Notes: generated by a model not told the origin, from the sequence alone. Positions 1 to 10,374 are shown, numbered from the stretch's first letter. The stretch is 64,000 nt of DNA from DATBHW01 sp035307385 (GCA_035307385.1 DATGID010000068.1:1-64000), one strand, 5' to 3'. Numbers and translations are program-made.

Positions 1-1158
<1,158 letters not shown>

Positions 1159-1274
1159 ACCCTTCTCTTCGTCAGGTCAGCAGAATTGAGTCAATTAACG
1201 GTTCTTAACCGTGTGTCACAGCGCTTATGCAGAAGTTCAGTTTTTCACACTGAAGCGCGGCCGCGCTCTCGGTT

Positions 1275-1324
1275 GCAGGCCCAGTTGAGTCCCCCTTATG
1301 GGGTGCTCCTGGGCCTGCTTTTTT
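1275..1324 (+). terminator. Rho-independent terminator of the rRNA transcript
   Basis: A 10-bp perfect stem (GCAGGCCCAG at 1275-1284, CTGGGCCTGC at 1309-1318) with an inner CCCC/GGGG pairing is followed by six T residues on the + strand. It lies about 115 nt behind the 23S 3' end and faces the convergent kinase-like gene. Confidence 0.9.
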
Positions 1325-2432
1325 ATGCCAACTGTGCGCCGTCGCGCTGGCAAAAGCGCGCTCGCAGCGCGTTCTCAAAGCCACAGGCCGGGCAGATGCG
1401 CGCCAGCAGTGTCTGATCGTTCTGGCAGACGCTCGCCTGCCGAGGATTAACCGCGCCGCAGGTGGGGCAGATGCGCACGAGTTCGGTGCCATCGCTCTGG
1501 CAGAACTTGGCGTCGGAGCGATTTTCCGCGCCACAGCGGGGACAGATGATCGGCAGCCGCGTGCCATCGTTGCGGCAGAACCGGGCCTGCGGTTTGTTCA
1601 GGAAGCCGCAGGTGGGACAGATCAGGGGAACATCTGTCAGCGTGCCCTGCTCGCCTGGAACGGCGATGATGGTGCGGAACTCAGCCGCCAACGCTCCAGC
1701 GGTTTGCGGGCGATCATCAGGCTTCGCCGCGAGCGCCTGGCGCAGCAGCGCCTCAAGCGCCTGTGTCGCGTGTGAGGCCAGACCTGCTAGCGGTCTGGCT
1801 TCGCGGGCCGCGTTGCTGCCGGGGATGCTGCCCCAGAGGAGCCGATAGAAGGTAACGCCAAGAGCGTACATATCCGCAGGTGGCCCGATGGGCGCGCCAT
1901 TGCGTTGTTCAGGCGCAGTATAGGCAGAAATACCGTTGGCGGCAGCCTGGCCGGTTTTTCTCGCACTCTGAACGTTCCCGAAATCTCCCAGCATCAGCCA
2001 GCGCTCGCGCAGCAGGAGGTTGGCGGGCTTGAGGTTGCCATGCACGATGCCTCTGGTGTGTGCGTAGTCCAGCGCTGCGGCGGTCTGATCGAGATAGAAT
2101 GCAATCTCTTCCAGTGGCAGGGCGTTTTTGCCGTTGGCAGCGCGCAGCCGATCTTCCAGCGACCCGCCAGCGGCATAGTGCCTGACCAGATAGGTGATGT
2201 CCTCTTGTTCGCCAAAATCGTAGGCGGGCAGGATGTTCGGATGATCGAGCGAGCCAGTGAGGCGCGCCACGGCGCGAAAGCGCTCTGCCGCGCCCGGCAG
2301 CGCAGAGACCTTGACTGCTACAGGACGTTCCAGGCGTTCATCGCGCGCCTGATAGGTTGCGGTTCTGCTGCTGTTTGCTAGCAGGCGCTCCAGGCGATAG
2401 TGTCCCAGTGTTTTGCCAGCCAGGCTCTCCAC
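1323..2432 (-). CDS. Kinase-like protein with four C-terminal zinc ribbons (probable pseudokinase)
   Basis: 369 residues. Residues 1-260 follow the bacterial Ser/Thr (PknB-type) kinase fold: a VAVKV lysine, the YxAPE-like block TAPEQRNG and a DFG motif. The HRD catalytic triad reads HGN, so the catalytic base Asp is Asn, and the glycine-rich loop has lost its glycines (LLANSSRTATY). Both changes argue against normal phosphotransfer. From about residue 265 there are four tandem zinc ribbons of about 25 residues, each CPxCG paired with a Cys in FCxxDG or VCxND, a common protein-interaction tail. There is no transmembrane segment, so it is probably cytosolic. It is divergent to the HD gene with a 128-bp shared upstream region. 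The family assignment is firm; loss of activity is inferred. Confidence 0.88.
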   Translation of the reverse strand: MESLAGKTLGHYRLERLLANSSRTATYQARDERLERPVAVKVSALPGAAERFRAVARLTGSLDHPNILPAYDFGEQEDITYLVRHYAAGGSLEDRLRAANGKNALPLEEIAFYLDQTAAALDYAHTRGIVHGNLKPANLLLRERWLMLGDFGNVQSARKTGQAAANGISAYTAPEQRNGAPIGPPADMYALGVTFYRLLWGSIPGSNAAREARPLAGLASHATQALEALLRQALAAKPDDRPQTAGALAAEFRTIIAVPGEQGTLTDVPLICPTCGFLNKPQARFCRNDGTRLPIICPRCGAENRSDAKFCQSDGTELVRICPTCGAVNPRQASVCQNDQTLLARICPACGFENALRARFCQRDGAQLA

Positions 2433-2560
2433 GAATACTGCTCCGCGTCTTTGGATTGCAGAGCAGCGCTCTCAGCCGCTGCTCTGCTGCGATTATACCA
2501 TGGGGCGAAAGGGCATCTGGCCCTGGACAGCGCTGTATCTGTGTTGTACGATGCTTGTTG

Positions 2561-4039
2561 ATGAGCAATCAAGAAGATGTATCTGCTACCCCAACCGAAC
2601 ACCCCGCTCAGAAACGCAGTCGGGCCAGAGCCAGTAATGGAGCGAAAGAGAACGGCAAGGCGGGCGCGCGTGCCGAAGCGGCTGCCACGCTGCCGTTTTC
2701 GGAGGGCGTTACGGCGCTGCCCGATGAGCAGCCAGTGACGGTCATCCGCGACAGTCTCTATGATCGCATTCCCTTGGGTGCTGCGGAGCGCGCGCTGATT
2801 GGCTCAGCGCCGTTTCTGCGCCTTCAGGATGTGAAACAGCTAGGCTTTGTCTATCGCATCTGGCCTGGCGCGACCCATACCCGCTATGAGCACAGCCTGG
2901 GCGTCTATTATCTGGCGCTGCGGGCGCTGCGCTCGCTGCTGGCGCGTGGGCAAGATGGCGGTCTGGCGGGCGTGAACCTAACTGACTTGCGTGTCATTTT
3001 GGCCGCCGCGCTGCTGCACGACATCGGCCATTATCCGTTCTCGCACGCGATTGAAGAACTGGGCCACCCGATTGTTTCCCACGAGAAAGTAGGGCGCAGC
3101 ATCATCGAGCGCAGCCCCATCGCTGACGCGCTGGAGCGCGACTGCGGTGTTTCGCCGGGCCGCGTGGCCGATCTGATCGACCCGCCGCGTGGGGCGACGC
3201 TTCCTGGCAGCGACGCATTGTTGGTGCGGCTGCTGAGCGGCGCGCTGGATGTGGACAAGCTGGATTATTTGCCGCGCGATGCGCGCGCTTGCAATGTGCC
3301 CTATGGCGGCGTGGATGTCAGCCGTTTGCTGGGGGCGTTGCGCGTGGCCGATGTCCACGGGCAGTCCCGGCTGGTGGTGACCTATAAGGGCATCAGCGCG
3401 CTCAATTCGCTGCTGCACGCGCGCCAGGAAATGTTTGATAACGTCTACTGGCATCACACTAACCGCGCGATGATGGCAATGCTGCTGCGCGCTGTGCAAG
3501 ATGCGCTGGTGGAAGGGCAGCTTCAGCCCACCGACCTGCCCGGCCACGATGATCATTCGCTGCTGGCGAGGCTTTCGGGAAGCCAGATGCCTGCCAGCAC
3601 GCGGGCGCTGGTGGAGGCGCTGCGGCTGCGTCGCCCCTATAAGAGCGTGCTGGAAGTGAGTATGCGCGCCGGAAGCCTCTTCAACCGGTTGGACGCGCTC
3701 TTCTGGGACCAGGGCAGACGCCGTCGGGTGGAGATGGCGCTGGCCGCCGGATTGGCCGAGAGCCTGGCGCGTCCGGTAGCGCCGCATGATGTGCTGGTCG
3801 ATATTCCCAAGCCGGAAAAGTGGGAGATGGAGGTCTGGGTGAGCGCCGCCCAGCCGCCGCTGGGGATGCAGCCCCTGATGACCTGGGTTGAGGCCACCGG
3901 CCAGCTTCCTGCTGATCTCTCCAAATACGAGCAGCATCAGCGCCGCATTCGCATTGTGGCTGTCGAATCGATTGCGGCGGACATACGTGCCCGCCGCGAC
4001 GACGTACTGGTCCCTCTGCTGGAGCGAGCGCTGGCGTGA
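2561..4039 (+). CDS. HD-domain phosphohydrolase (COG1078-like)
   Basis: 492 residues. The HD metal-binding signature is visible: H in TRYEHSLGVYYLA, then HD in ALLHDIGHYPFSHA, and a later Asp in ALDVDKLDYLPRD. This matches the deoxynucleotide-triphosphohydrolase-like HD superfamily, soluble enzymes that cleave phosphates from (d)NTPs or related nucleotides; the actual substrate cannot be read from sequence. An upstream extension in frame exists, but the ATG at 2561 is preferred because the extra 68 residues overlap the divergent kinase gene and have no family resemblance. The first 50 residues are low-complexity and basic. Its stop lies 1 nt from the stop of the convergent membrane-protein gene. 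Confidence 0.88.
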   Translation: MSNQEDVSATPTEHPAQKRSRARASNGAKENGKAGARAEAAATLPFSEGVTALPDEQPVTVIRDSLYDRIPLGAAERALIGSAPFLRLQDVKQLGFVYRIWPGATHTRYEHSLGVYYLALRALRSLLARGQDGGLAGVNLTDLRVILAAALLHDIGHYPFSHAIEELGHPIVSHEKVGRSIIERSPIADALERDCGVSPGRVADLIDPPRGATLPGSDALLVRLLSGALDVDKLDYLPRDARACNVPYGGVDVSRLLGALRVADVHGQSRLVVTYKGISALNSLLHARQEMFDNVYWHHTNRAMMAMLLRAVQDALVEGQLQPTDLPGHDDHSLLARLSGSQMPASTRALVEALRLRRPYKSVLEVSMRAGSLFNRLDALFWDQGRRRRVEMALAAGLAESLARPVAPHDVLVDIPKPEKWEMEVWVSAAQPPLGMQPLMTWVEATGQLPADLSKYEQHQRRIRIVAVESIAADIRARRDDVLVPLLERALA

Positions 4040-4040
4040 G

Positions 4041-5690
4041 CTACACCAGGCTGTGCAGTAACTGGTTGATCTGGTCGAGCGCGATGCCGCCGATGATTGC
4101 TAGAACCAGCCAGAGCACGCGCCGCTGTATGGAAAAAGGCGCGGCAGAGGCATCCTTCACTTCGCCTTCCTGGGTGTAATAATACTGCCAGGTGATGTAG
4201 TCTTGAAAGGTGCGCAGATCGGTTTGATCGGTGGCCTGGGGCTGCGAGCGGCTGAGGCGTTGGGCAATCTCGCTGCGCCGCAGCGCCAGATCATGCAATC
4301 GCGCGCTGCGCCAGCGCGCCATGCCTTCGCGGAAGGGCAGGTCCACCAGCAGCACATAGGGCGCAATCAGCGCGGCCACATAAACGAGCAGCCGTTGACT
4401 GACCAGAGGCCACCCATCAGGCAAGAGCGAATCTGTGCCAAGGTTGGCGATGCTGTTTGCCAGAATGGCGATAAACAGCAGGATGATGCTGTGAAACGAG
4501 AGCAGTTCCAGCGCTGGTTGCAGGGCGTAGCGCCGCGCTTCTGGTGAGTGGGTGGGGTGGGCAATCAGCGCGCGTACCAGCCCGGCCTGAACGCTGAGGG
4601 TGAAGGGCAGGAAAAAGAGGATGACGAGCAGCAGGCCAATGACAGGAAAGAGCAGCGTGAAGATGACCGAGTCTGGCTGGAAGCTCTGGCCCAGGTTGGT
4701 GAGGATGAGGCTGTTCATATAGCCCGAAATGTCCTGAGTGCTGCCGGTGTGGGACGTTGAGAAAAAGTTCTGAGCCACGAACGCGGTCACCGCCAGCATC
4801 CCCAGCAGGGCGAGCAGGCACAGCGTGCCCAGCAGCGTCAGCAGGATGCGCAATGCGATGCGCAGCGGCCCAGGGCTGAGCCTGACACTGATGCTGGCGC
4901 GCAGCGTTTGGGCGAACAGGATGCTTCTCCGTCGTGTCACCGCGTAGCCGACGATGAGCGGGAGCGAGGAAGGTCCTGTCGTGCTGAACCACAGAATGAA
5001 AAGGGTGCTCAGCCCGGCGAGGATCGTCGGCGTCAGGGATTTGGGCAGGTTGGTGGGCAGCAGCACGTTCATGGTGCCCAGGAGCGCCGCCAGCAGCAAG
5101 CTCGTCAGAATGCCCAGCGTTGGCAGGCTGATAACCAGGAAATAATTGAAGCCATGCAGTCCTGCCAGGCCCACCCGGCCATGCGCCCGATAGAGCGCGC
5201 GCCCGCAGGCGGTTGGGTCGGGGAGCATGCTGCTGCCGGAATCCATGCAGCGTTTCCAGTCTAGCAGCGCGCGGCTATAGTGGCGCGCGCGTCGTCGCCA
5301 GAGCCAGCCTCCGCGCGCTTTGGGGTTGTGGTCGGCTTGCTGGCATTCTTCGTGAATCTGGATGAGTTTTTGCTCCAGCGCGTCTGCGGCAATGGCATAG
5401 GCGGCGTTGCTGGTGAGTTCGTGAAGCTGATCGGCGGCCAGCGCCTCCCAAACGCTGTCAGCGAGCCGGAAGTAGGTCTGGACATGCTGACCCATAGCGC
5501 GGCGCTGCTGGCGAATCAGCCCGGCGGTAGGAATCTCATCGAACAACACCAGCAGTTGGTCGGCCAGCGTGGTCATGGTTTCCTGGGCATCCACCTGTGC
5601 CTGCATGATCTGTGCGGCGCGCGCCGCGCCCGGCAAGGTGAGCGCAGTGCTGTGCTGGACCATTGGTTCGGTAGAGTCATCTCTCAACAT
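4041..5690 (-). CDS. Multi-pass membrane protein of unknown function
   Basis: 549 residues. The N-terminal 170 residues are soluble, helical and charged, followed by six or seven hydrophobic segments near residues 180-206, 215-240, 285-310, 345-370, 395-420 and 433-450, a charged region with an Arg-rich stretch near 470-490, and a last hydrophobic segment at about 525-545. I recognise no catalytic motif. The start is supported by AGGAG seven bases before the ATG. It is convergent with the HD hydrolase with almost no gap. It could be a transporter-like or membrane-remodelling protein, but nothing visible decides that. Confidence 0.8.
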   Translation of the reverse strand: MLRDDSTEPMVQHSTALTLPGAARAAQIMQAQVDAQETMTTLADQLLVLFDEIPTAGLIRQQRRAMGQHVQTYFRLADSVWEALAADQLHELTSNAAYAIAADALEQKLIQIHEECQQADHNPKARGGWLWRRRARHYSRALLDWKRCMDSGSSMLPDPTACGRALYRAHGRVGLAGLHGFNYFLVISLPTLGILTSLLLAALLGTMNVLLPTNLPKSLTPTILAGLSTLFILWFSTTGPSSLPLIVGYAVTRRRSILFAQTLRASISVRLSPGPLRIALRILLTLLGTLCLLALLGMLAVTAFVAQNFFSTSHTGSTQDISGYMNSLILTNLGQSFQPDSVIFTLLFPVIGLLLVILFFLPFTLSVQAGLVRALIAHPTHSPEARRYALQPALELLSFHSIILLFIAILANSIANLGTDSLLPDGWPLVSQRLLVYVAALIAPYVLLVDLPFREGMARWRSARLHDLALRRSEIAQRLSRSQPQATDQTDLRTFQDYITWQYYYTQEGEVKDASAAPFSIQRRVLWLVLAIIGGIALDQINQLLHSLV

Positions 5691-5777
5691 GGCGACACTC
5701 CTGGTTGGCTCGTGGTGGCGCCCTCATTCTAAGGCAACCTGGCGGTTGCGTCAAGAGGCGTAGGAAGAAAAGCCATG

Positions 5778-5815
5778 AAAATCACCCCAGGCTCACAAAA
5801 GCCTGGGGTGATTTT
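5778..5815. terminator. Bidirectional terminator-like hairpin
   Basis: Perfect 15-bp inverted repeat (5778-5792 and 5801-5815) with an 8-nt loop. The arms begin and end in AAAA/TTTT, so a T tract follows the GC stem on either strand. It lies just downstream of the zinc-ribbon gene (minus strand) and upstream of the membrane-protein gene, so it most probably ends the zinc-ribbon transcript. Confidence 0.88.
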
Positions 5816-5839
5816 GGATTGCTCGTCCTCAGTTAAGAA

Positions 5840-6223
5840 CTACCAGCGCTCGCGGCGGCCACCGCGATCATTGCTGCGCCCACCGCTGCGGCTGCCGCTG
5901 CTGGCGCGTGGCTGATAGCAGTCGCTGCAATAGACAGGCCGGTCATCGCGGGGCTGGAACGGAACCTGGGCCTCGCGTCCGCAGCTTGCGCAGATGGCCG
6001 TGAACATCTCGCGTGGGGCGCGCTGGCCGCCATAGCTGCTGCCGCCGCGATCTTGCGCCTTGCGGGCGGCGCGGCAATCTGGGCAGCGAGTCGGAGGGTG
6101 TGTGAATCCCCGACTGGCATAAAAAGACTGCTCCCCGGCGGTGAAGACGAAATCCTGACCACAATCGCGGCATTGCAATGTCTGGTCACTGCCTGTGGTG
6201 TCCGAAGTGTACTCGGAAGACAT
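5840..6223 (-). CDS. Small CxxC zinc-ribbon protein
   Basis: 127 residues. The first CxxC pair is in QCRDCGQDF and its partner in RCPDCR, the layout of the probable zinc-binding domain found in many Chloroflexota proteins. A second domain has the exact C-x2-C-x17-C-x2-C spacing (CASC ... CSDC) of the CxxC-x17-CxxC family. The tail is Arg/Gly/Ser-rich, suggesting nucleic-acid binding. The ATG at 6223 is preferred over an upstream ATG in frame because AGAGG precedes it and the extra 39 residues are not family-like. Its exact role is unknown. Confidence 0.87.
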   Translation of the reverse strand: MSSEYTSDTTGSDQTLQCRDCGQDFVFTAGEQSFYASRGFTHPPTRCPDCRAARKAQDRGGSSYGGQRAPREMFTAICASCGREAQVPFQPRDDRPVYCSDCYQPRASSGSRSGGRSNDRGGRRERW

Positions 6224-6535
6224 GAAACTTGAACCTCTTTCTGGTCCCAGGCCAACCCGGAACCGCTGCGCAGCAAAGCGCAAAAAACGACAACTCTTGC
6301 AGGCGATCAACTCACACGGGGAGACGAAGGAGGAGAGCAATCAGGGGATCGACCTGTGACGGCCCTTGCCTACGTACCGTTACGCGGTTATCAGCCAGCG
6401 TAGAACAATACCAGCGCCAATTTGGAGAAGGTACTATGAGAACCGGCTTATCGGCGCTCTGGGACAACTATACCATGCCCGCAAGGGAATAGCAAGAGCC
6501 TGGGAACCTCTGGCCTGAAACGGTTGAGAGAGGGA
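6224..6535. other. Intergenic region, no gene seen
   Basis: This 312-bp stretch carries the 5' leader of the zinc-ribbon gene. I see no supported coding region, RNA gene or strong promoter. A 9-bp inverted repeat (CCTCTGGCC at 6507-6515 with GGCCAGAGG at 6542-6550) straddles the end of the next minus-strand gene and may help end its transcript, though no T tract follows. Confidence 0.5.
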
Positions 6536-6826
6536 TCACTCGGCCAGAGGGTAGGGGTCGATGCGCGCTACTGCAATGGCGTGCGCGGGAAAAAAGCGCA
6601 AGGGATGTCCGGCATCGTCCACTTCGACGATGCAGCCCGGCGCTGGCTCATTGTGCTGGGTATTTCCCGAACTGAGCAGCCATTCTAGGGTGTCCATGCC
6701 GCCCTCTTCGGAAAGCCAGCGATTGCCAATGCGGGTGTGCGTGGTGTTCAACGTGATCATTTGCCCGGTAACGAGGGTCAATACCAGAGTCGAGCCATAT
6801 GGCTCATTCGCGCTTTCTGCGGACAT
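6536..6826 (-). CDS. Hypothetical protein, 96 residues
   Basis: A small soluble protein with a beta-rich pattern (STLVLTLVTGQMITLNTT near residues 12-29 and CIVEVDD near 65-71). No family is recognised. The start is well supported by GGAAAGGAT ten bases before the ATG, the same Shine-Dalgarno type as the downstream PRC-barrel gene on this strand. It is separated from that gene by about 210 bp, so the two need not be co-transcribed. The composition is like its neighbours, with no sign of transfer. Confidence 0.75.
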   Translation of the reverse strand: MSAESANEPYGSTLVLTLVTGQMITLNTTHTRIGNRWLSEEGGMDTLEWLLSSGNTQHNEPAPGCIVEVDDAGHPLRFFPAHAIAVARIDPYPLAE

Positions 6827-7034
6827 CTTCTATCCTTTCCTCAACCGCTTGCCAGCCAACAAGCCAGGATTCCCTGAAATGCGGGGTGTTCTCCTGGGGG
6901 ATTATAGCATATCCATGAGCTTGCTGGCTGGAATGCTGGGATGGAATGACCTGAACTGGCGCGCTGGAGGGATTACACGAGCGGCGCAAGCGGTGGACAC
7001 GCCTGGGAGCGATGCCGCTGTGGGCCAGCGCCGT

Positions 7035-7778
7035 TTAGCAGAGCCATTCAGGGGTGGTGTTTTCGGCAGGCTCCTGCGCTGGTGGCAAAGCATCCACTGG
7101 CGCTGGCTCGATATGCACGGCGGGCATGGAGGGTGAGGTAAGGACCAGTTGGCTGCGGGCGGGCACCAGCAGCACATCGCCCACGGCGCGCGCTCGCGCG
7201 CTGAGCATCTGGGTGTGGTCGCCTATGCCCAGCAGTTGCATCAAGCCGCCGTTCTTGGTGGAGATTTCAAAGCCGCGCATCAGGGGGGTATTGTCGCTGA
7301 GCAAGACATCGTTGAGCTTGCCCAGCAGTTCGCCATCGTCGCTGACGACTTTTCGGCCAACCAGCGCGTGCAGGTTGGCCGAAGCAGATGGCGGCTTTTG
7401 CTGGGAGCGCCATTTCTTTTCGGTTTCGGTGGGCCTGGCGGGGTCAATGGGAATGCCAGCCTGCTCGCGGTCAATGACCACGGCATACGCGCCAATCTTA
7501 TGGACGATTTGCATGGGAACGACCCATTGGCTCTTGTGTCCCTTCAGCAGCGCCAGCAGCCGCGCCTTGAAATAGGCGCGGACCCGCAGCGCGACCATCT
7601 GGCGGGTCTCGAAACTGAAATAAATCTCATCCACATAGCCAAGAATCAGCGCGTTACTGCTGTCAATCACCTTACGGCCCAGCACCTGCGTGGCCCGCAA
7701 GGTGTCATCAGCGCTGGCGACCTGCATGGCCTTCTCTTTGCTGCGGGATTTCTGGCGGGCGTTTGCGCCTGCCTGCAT
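7035..7778 (-). CDS. PRC-barrel domain protein
   Basis: 247 residues with two PRC-barrel-like units. The first is near residues 30-95 (GRKVIDSSNALILGYVDEIYF followed by a membrane-less beta barrel), the second near 138-200 (LVGRKVVSDDGELLGKLNDV). PRC-barrels are small beta domains found in ribosome maturation (RimM), photosynthetic reaction-centre H subunits and many uncharacterised bacterial proteins, usually as interaction modules. No catalytic residues are seen. The start is supported by GGAAAGGATT before the ATG. An 8-bp inverted repeat (GTCGGGGT 7799-7806, ACCCCGAC 7837-7844) upstream may be a regulatory site. Confidence 0.85.
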   Translation of the reverse strand: MQAGANARQKSRSKEKAMQVASADDTLRATQVLGRKVIDSSNALILGYVDEIYFSFETRQMVALRVRAYFKARLLALLKGHKSQWVVPMQIVHKIGAYAVVIDREQAGIPIDPARPTETEKKWRSQQKPPSASANLHALVGRKVVSDDGELLGKLNDVLLSDNTPLMRGFEISTKNGGLMQLLGIGDHTQMLSARARAVGDVLLVPARSQLVLTSPSMPAVHIEPAPVDALPPAQEPAENTTPEWLC

Positions 7779-8063
7779 ACTATCAATCCTTTCCAGGCGT
7801 CGGGGTGCGCGCTCGCGCGAAGCTGCATGGGTCAGTACCCCGACATGGATCAGGTGCTCGCGCGCTATAGCTTACCTCGGATTGTAGTCGGGTGGCCTGT
7901 GCTTGTCAAGCCGCAGGAGGTTCTTAGGACATTTGTCTGCTTGTAAAAACAGGCAGCTTCGGCTATCTTGCAGTGATGGTTCGGCAGCTTGAAGCGTCAT
8001 CAGGATATGAAAGATGATGACTGCTATGCTGTATTCCTTCGCATTTTGGGGAGAGAGCTTGTT

Positions 8064-8588
8064 ATGAAACATATAGCTTTCGCGCTGGCGTTGTTGGTGC
8101 TGCTGCTGGCGGGGTGTTCTGGCAGCCCGGCGCCGACGACCCAGGCCAGCGCAACCGTGGCGATCACGCAGCCATCAACTCTGGCGACCACCCAGCCAAC
8201 TCTTTCCACAACCCCTGGTTCGCTTGGTGCGCCAGGCTGTCATCCCCCTTCGTCTGAGCAGACTTCGGCAATCGGTGGGCCAGAGGTGCATGGCACATCG
8301 GCCAACGGTTCGCTCTGGCTGCTGCTCTTTGGCGACACAAAGGTGGGCGTGGACCTGAAGATTGTCTGGCGCATGACGGGCACAGGTGATCTGCATCTGA
8401 TTGCCATTGGGCCGCAGGGCCAGCGCGTCGCGCCGGATTGGGGGCCGGAAGCGCATGGTGGCTCCAACTGGAACCGCCCCGGCGATGAATGGGGCGCGGG
8501 CTTCACGATGCCGGTTGTGGGCTGCTGGGACTTGCGCGCCACCCGCGACAACACGTCCGGCGATGCCTGGCTGGTCTTCACAAAGTGA
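8064..8588 (+). CDS. Secreted lipoprotein, hypothetical
   Basis: 174 residues. The N-terminus is a classic lipoprotein signal peptide: MKH, a hydrophobic stretch and the lipobox LLAGC at about residues 13-17, so the mature protein should be lipidated at Cys and anchored outside the cell membrane. A Thr/Ser/Pro-rich linker (about residues 20-60) follows, then a compact domain with Trp and Gly motifs (VVGCWDLRATRD near the end) of no recognised function. The ATG at 8064 is chosen because the signal peptide begins there and GGGGAGAGAG precedes it. It converges with the amyloid-motif/TPR gene. Confidence 0.85.
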   Translation: MKHIAFALALLVLLLAGCSGSPAPTTQASATVAITQPSTLATTQPTLSTTPGSLGAPGCHPPSSEQTSAIGGPEVHGTSANGSLWLLLFGDTKVGVDLKIVWRMTGTGDLHLIAIGPQGQRVAPDWGPEAHGGSNWNRPGDEWGAGFTMPVVGCWDLRATRDNTSGDAWLVFTK

Positions 8589-8602
8589 GGGGCTGGCGTA
8601 AC

Positions 8603-8638
8603 TGTTCTGTCAGCCCGCTCACACGCGCTGACAGAACA
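8603..8638. terminator. Inverted repeat between convergent genes, possible terminator
   Basis: Perfect 12-bp arms (TGTTCTGTCAGC at 8603-8614, GCTGACAGAACA at 8627-8638) with a 12-nt loop, placed between the lipoprotein stop and the end of the minus-strand TPR-like gene, whose stop it overlaps. There is no T tract on either strand, so termination is plausible but not shown. Confidence 0.5.
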
Positions 8639-10358
8639 ATTGCAGCCCGTCTTGTTGGGACAGCAGGACAAGCTGAGCGCCATTGTTTTGCTGAATCATG
8701 ATGCGGTCAACGAATGGCATGGGCATGGTGGGCGCACCGAACTGCATCGGCATCGTCCAGCGCTGGCCCTGCACGACGATCATATTGCCCATCACCTGAT
8801 AGCTGCCCAGGCAAATGACCCGCTGCGCGCCCATCATGCTCTGCGCGTTCGCCAACCAGTGGGTCACGCCTTCGGCATCGAAGACCAGCGTGCCGTTCGC
8901 TCTTGCAAGCATCGATTGCCCCTGATATTGCCAGGTGCCGACGATGGGCGCGGCGGCTTGCATCATCTGCATCTGCTGGGGCAGCATCGTTCTGGCCTGC
9001 TCGATACCTTGCAGCATGTGGACACACTCTTCAGCAAACGTGGTTTCTCCGGCATCTCTAAAGAGGTCGCGCGCCTGCTCGATGCGTTCGGTCTGGAAAA
9101 AGCCAGGGTCGCGGCGCGCAAAGTTGCGCTGCGCCACATCCCAGTTGATGGTGCGCTGGGCGTGCTGGGGCAAACTGGCCCGCAGCACGCGCGCTTGCAG
9201 CGCTGCCCACTGGACCGATTCCAGCCTTGCCGGAGGCGGCAGACTGGTTGCCTTGTAGAGCAGGCATTTGCCCAGCGCGACGCGGCTCGCCTGATCGCTG
9301 CGCTGTTGCAGCAGGCCGCGCGCCTGGCGGAAGAGATTTTGCGCCTGCTCTAAAGTGGCGCGGTCAGCCTGGCCGGTTTCGATGTAGAAAAAGAGCGCGC
9401 TTTCAGCCTTGATGATGCCCAGGTTGACCATTGCGGCGGTGTTGGTGGGGTCGCGCTTGAGCGCTTCGGAAAAGTTGGCATCGGCCTCGCGGGCGGTAGC
9501 GCGCACTTCTTCGGGCTGGTAAGGCTCGCCAAGCGACTCAAGCTGGATGCGCGTGCCATGCACCGTTTCGTCATCAAAGACCTTTCTGGTGGCCCAGTCA
9601 TCCAGGACTTGACGCCAGCGGCCCTGTTCCAGTTGGTTCAGCACCGGCATGATGAGGTCGGGACGCTGCGGCGCGACGAACTGCACCAGCAGCAAGCCCC
9701 GCAGCAGGTCAAGGTTGGCGCGCGCCTGCTGGGTGAAGGCTTGCAGTTCCGGAGGCGCGGGCCATTCCGTCTGCGCCAGGAAGAGCGCGGTGGCTTGCTG
9801 CCCAAACAGGCGTGCGTTGGCGCGGCGAAAACGCCACAGCGCCAGATTCCCCCGCTGGAGCGCCAGATCGACGAGCTTGACGCGCTGGCCCTGCACCTCG
9901 ATTTCCTGTACGGCCTGCGCGTCTGGCCCGGCCATCACGTCGATTTTGCGGAAGAGTTGGTCGAGTGCGGGCGCGTTTTTCGCCAACTGATCGACCTGTT
10001 CGGCCTGCACCGGCAAGTTCGCCAGCCGCACGCCATGCAGCGAGGCCGCTGGATCGGCGGGCTGGTGGGCCGGGCGCTCTTTGCCGTCGAGGCCGCGCAC
10101 AACAGAAGTGACCTGCGCGGTGGGCAGCGCGGGCGCGGCAATCTCGGCTCTGAAGCCAGCCTGCTCGAACTGATGTTTAAAGGCCAGCAGTTCTTCCAAG
10201 AGGGGCAGCAGATCATTGCCATCAACTTTGACCTCGATCTTATCGACGTTGATGTTTTTATTGTGGCTCCCCTGCGCCACTATTTTGGCTTGAAGCTGCC
10301 CACCACTGACATTGATAGCATTTTGATTGTGAGGGGGAGGCGCTTGCTGATCGCTCAT
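8619..10358 (-). CDS. Large protein with N-terminal amyloid-like motif and TPR-like helical region
   Basis: 579 residues. Residues about 9-37 are Asn/Gly/Val-rich with two beta-arch-like strands (NQNAINVSGG, then IVAQGSHNKNINV), closely matching the N-terminus of the adjacent upstream gene. This layout resembles bacterial amyloid-signalling motifs, short N-terminal segments by which paired proteins co-assemble. Residues about 300-430 are helical repeats in TPR style (EALKRDPTNTAAMVNLG). The last 120 residues form a beta-rich domain. The ATG at 10358 is preferred over an upstream one: GGAAAGG precedes it and the extra 21 residues overlap the neighbouring gene. It lies 16 nt behind the gene at 10375 and is probably co-transcribed. 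The amyloid reading is an inference from motif similarity. Confidence 0.8.
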   Translation of the reverse strand: MSDQQAPPPHNQNAINVSGGQLQAKIVAQGSHNKNINVDKIEVKVDGNDLLPLLEELLAFKHQFEQAGFRAEIAAPALPTAQVTSVVRGLDGKERPAHQPADPAASLHGVRLANLPVQAEQVDQLAKNAPALDQLFRKIDVMAGPDAQAVQEIEVQGQRVKLVDLALQRGNLALWRFRRANARLFGQQATALFLAQTEWPAPPELQAFTQQARANLDLLRGLLLVQFVAPQRPDLIMPVLNQLEQGRWRQVLDDWATRKVFDDETVHGTRIQLESLGEPYQPEEVRATAREADANFSEALKRDPTNTAAMVNLGIIKAESALFFYIETGQADRATLEQAQNLFRQARGLLQQRSDQASRVALGKCLLYKATSLPPPARLESVQWAALQARVLRASLPQHAQRTINWDVAQRNFARRDPGFFQTERIEQARDLFRDAGETTFAEECVHMLQGIEQARTMLPQQMQMMQAAAPIVGTWQYQGQSMLARANGTLVFDAEGVTHWLANAQSMMGAQRVICLGSYQVMGNMIVVQGQRWTMPMQFGAPTMPMPFVDRIMIQQNNGAQLVLLSQQDGLQLFCQRV

Positions 10359-10374
10359 ACGTGCCTTTCCCCGC

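Noticed and set aside
1159..1274. Possible 5S rRNA or tRNA behind 23S
   Set aside because: No conserved 5S blocks and no cloverleaf could be found in 116 nt.
2357..2560. N-terminal extension of the HD hydrolase
   Set aside because: It would overlap the divergent gene and shows no family resemblance; the ATG at 2561 is preferred.
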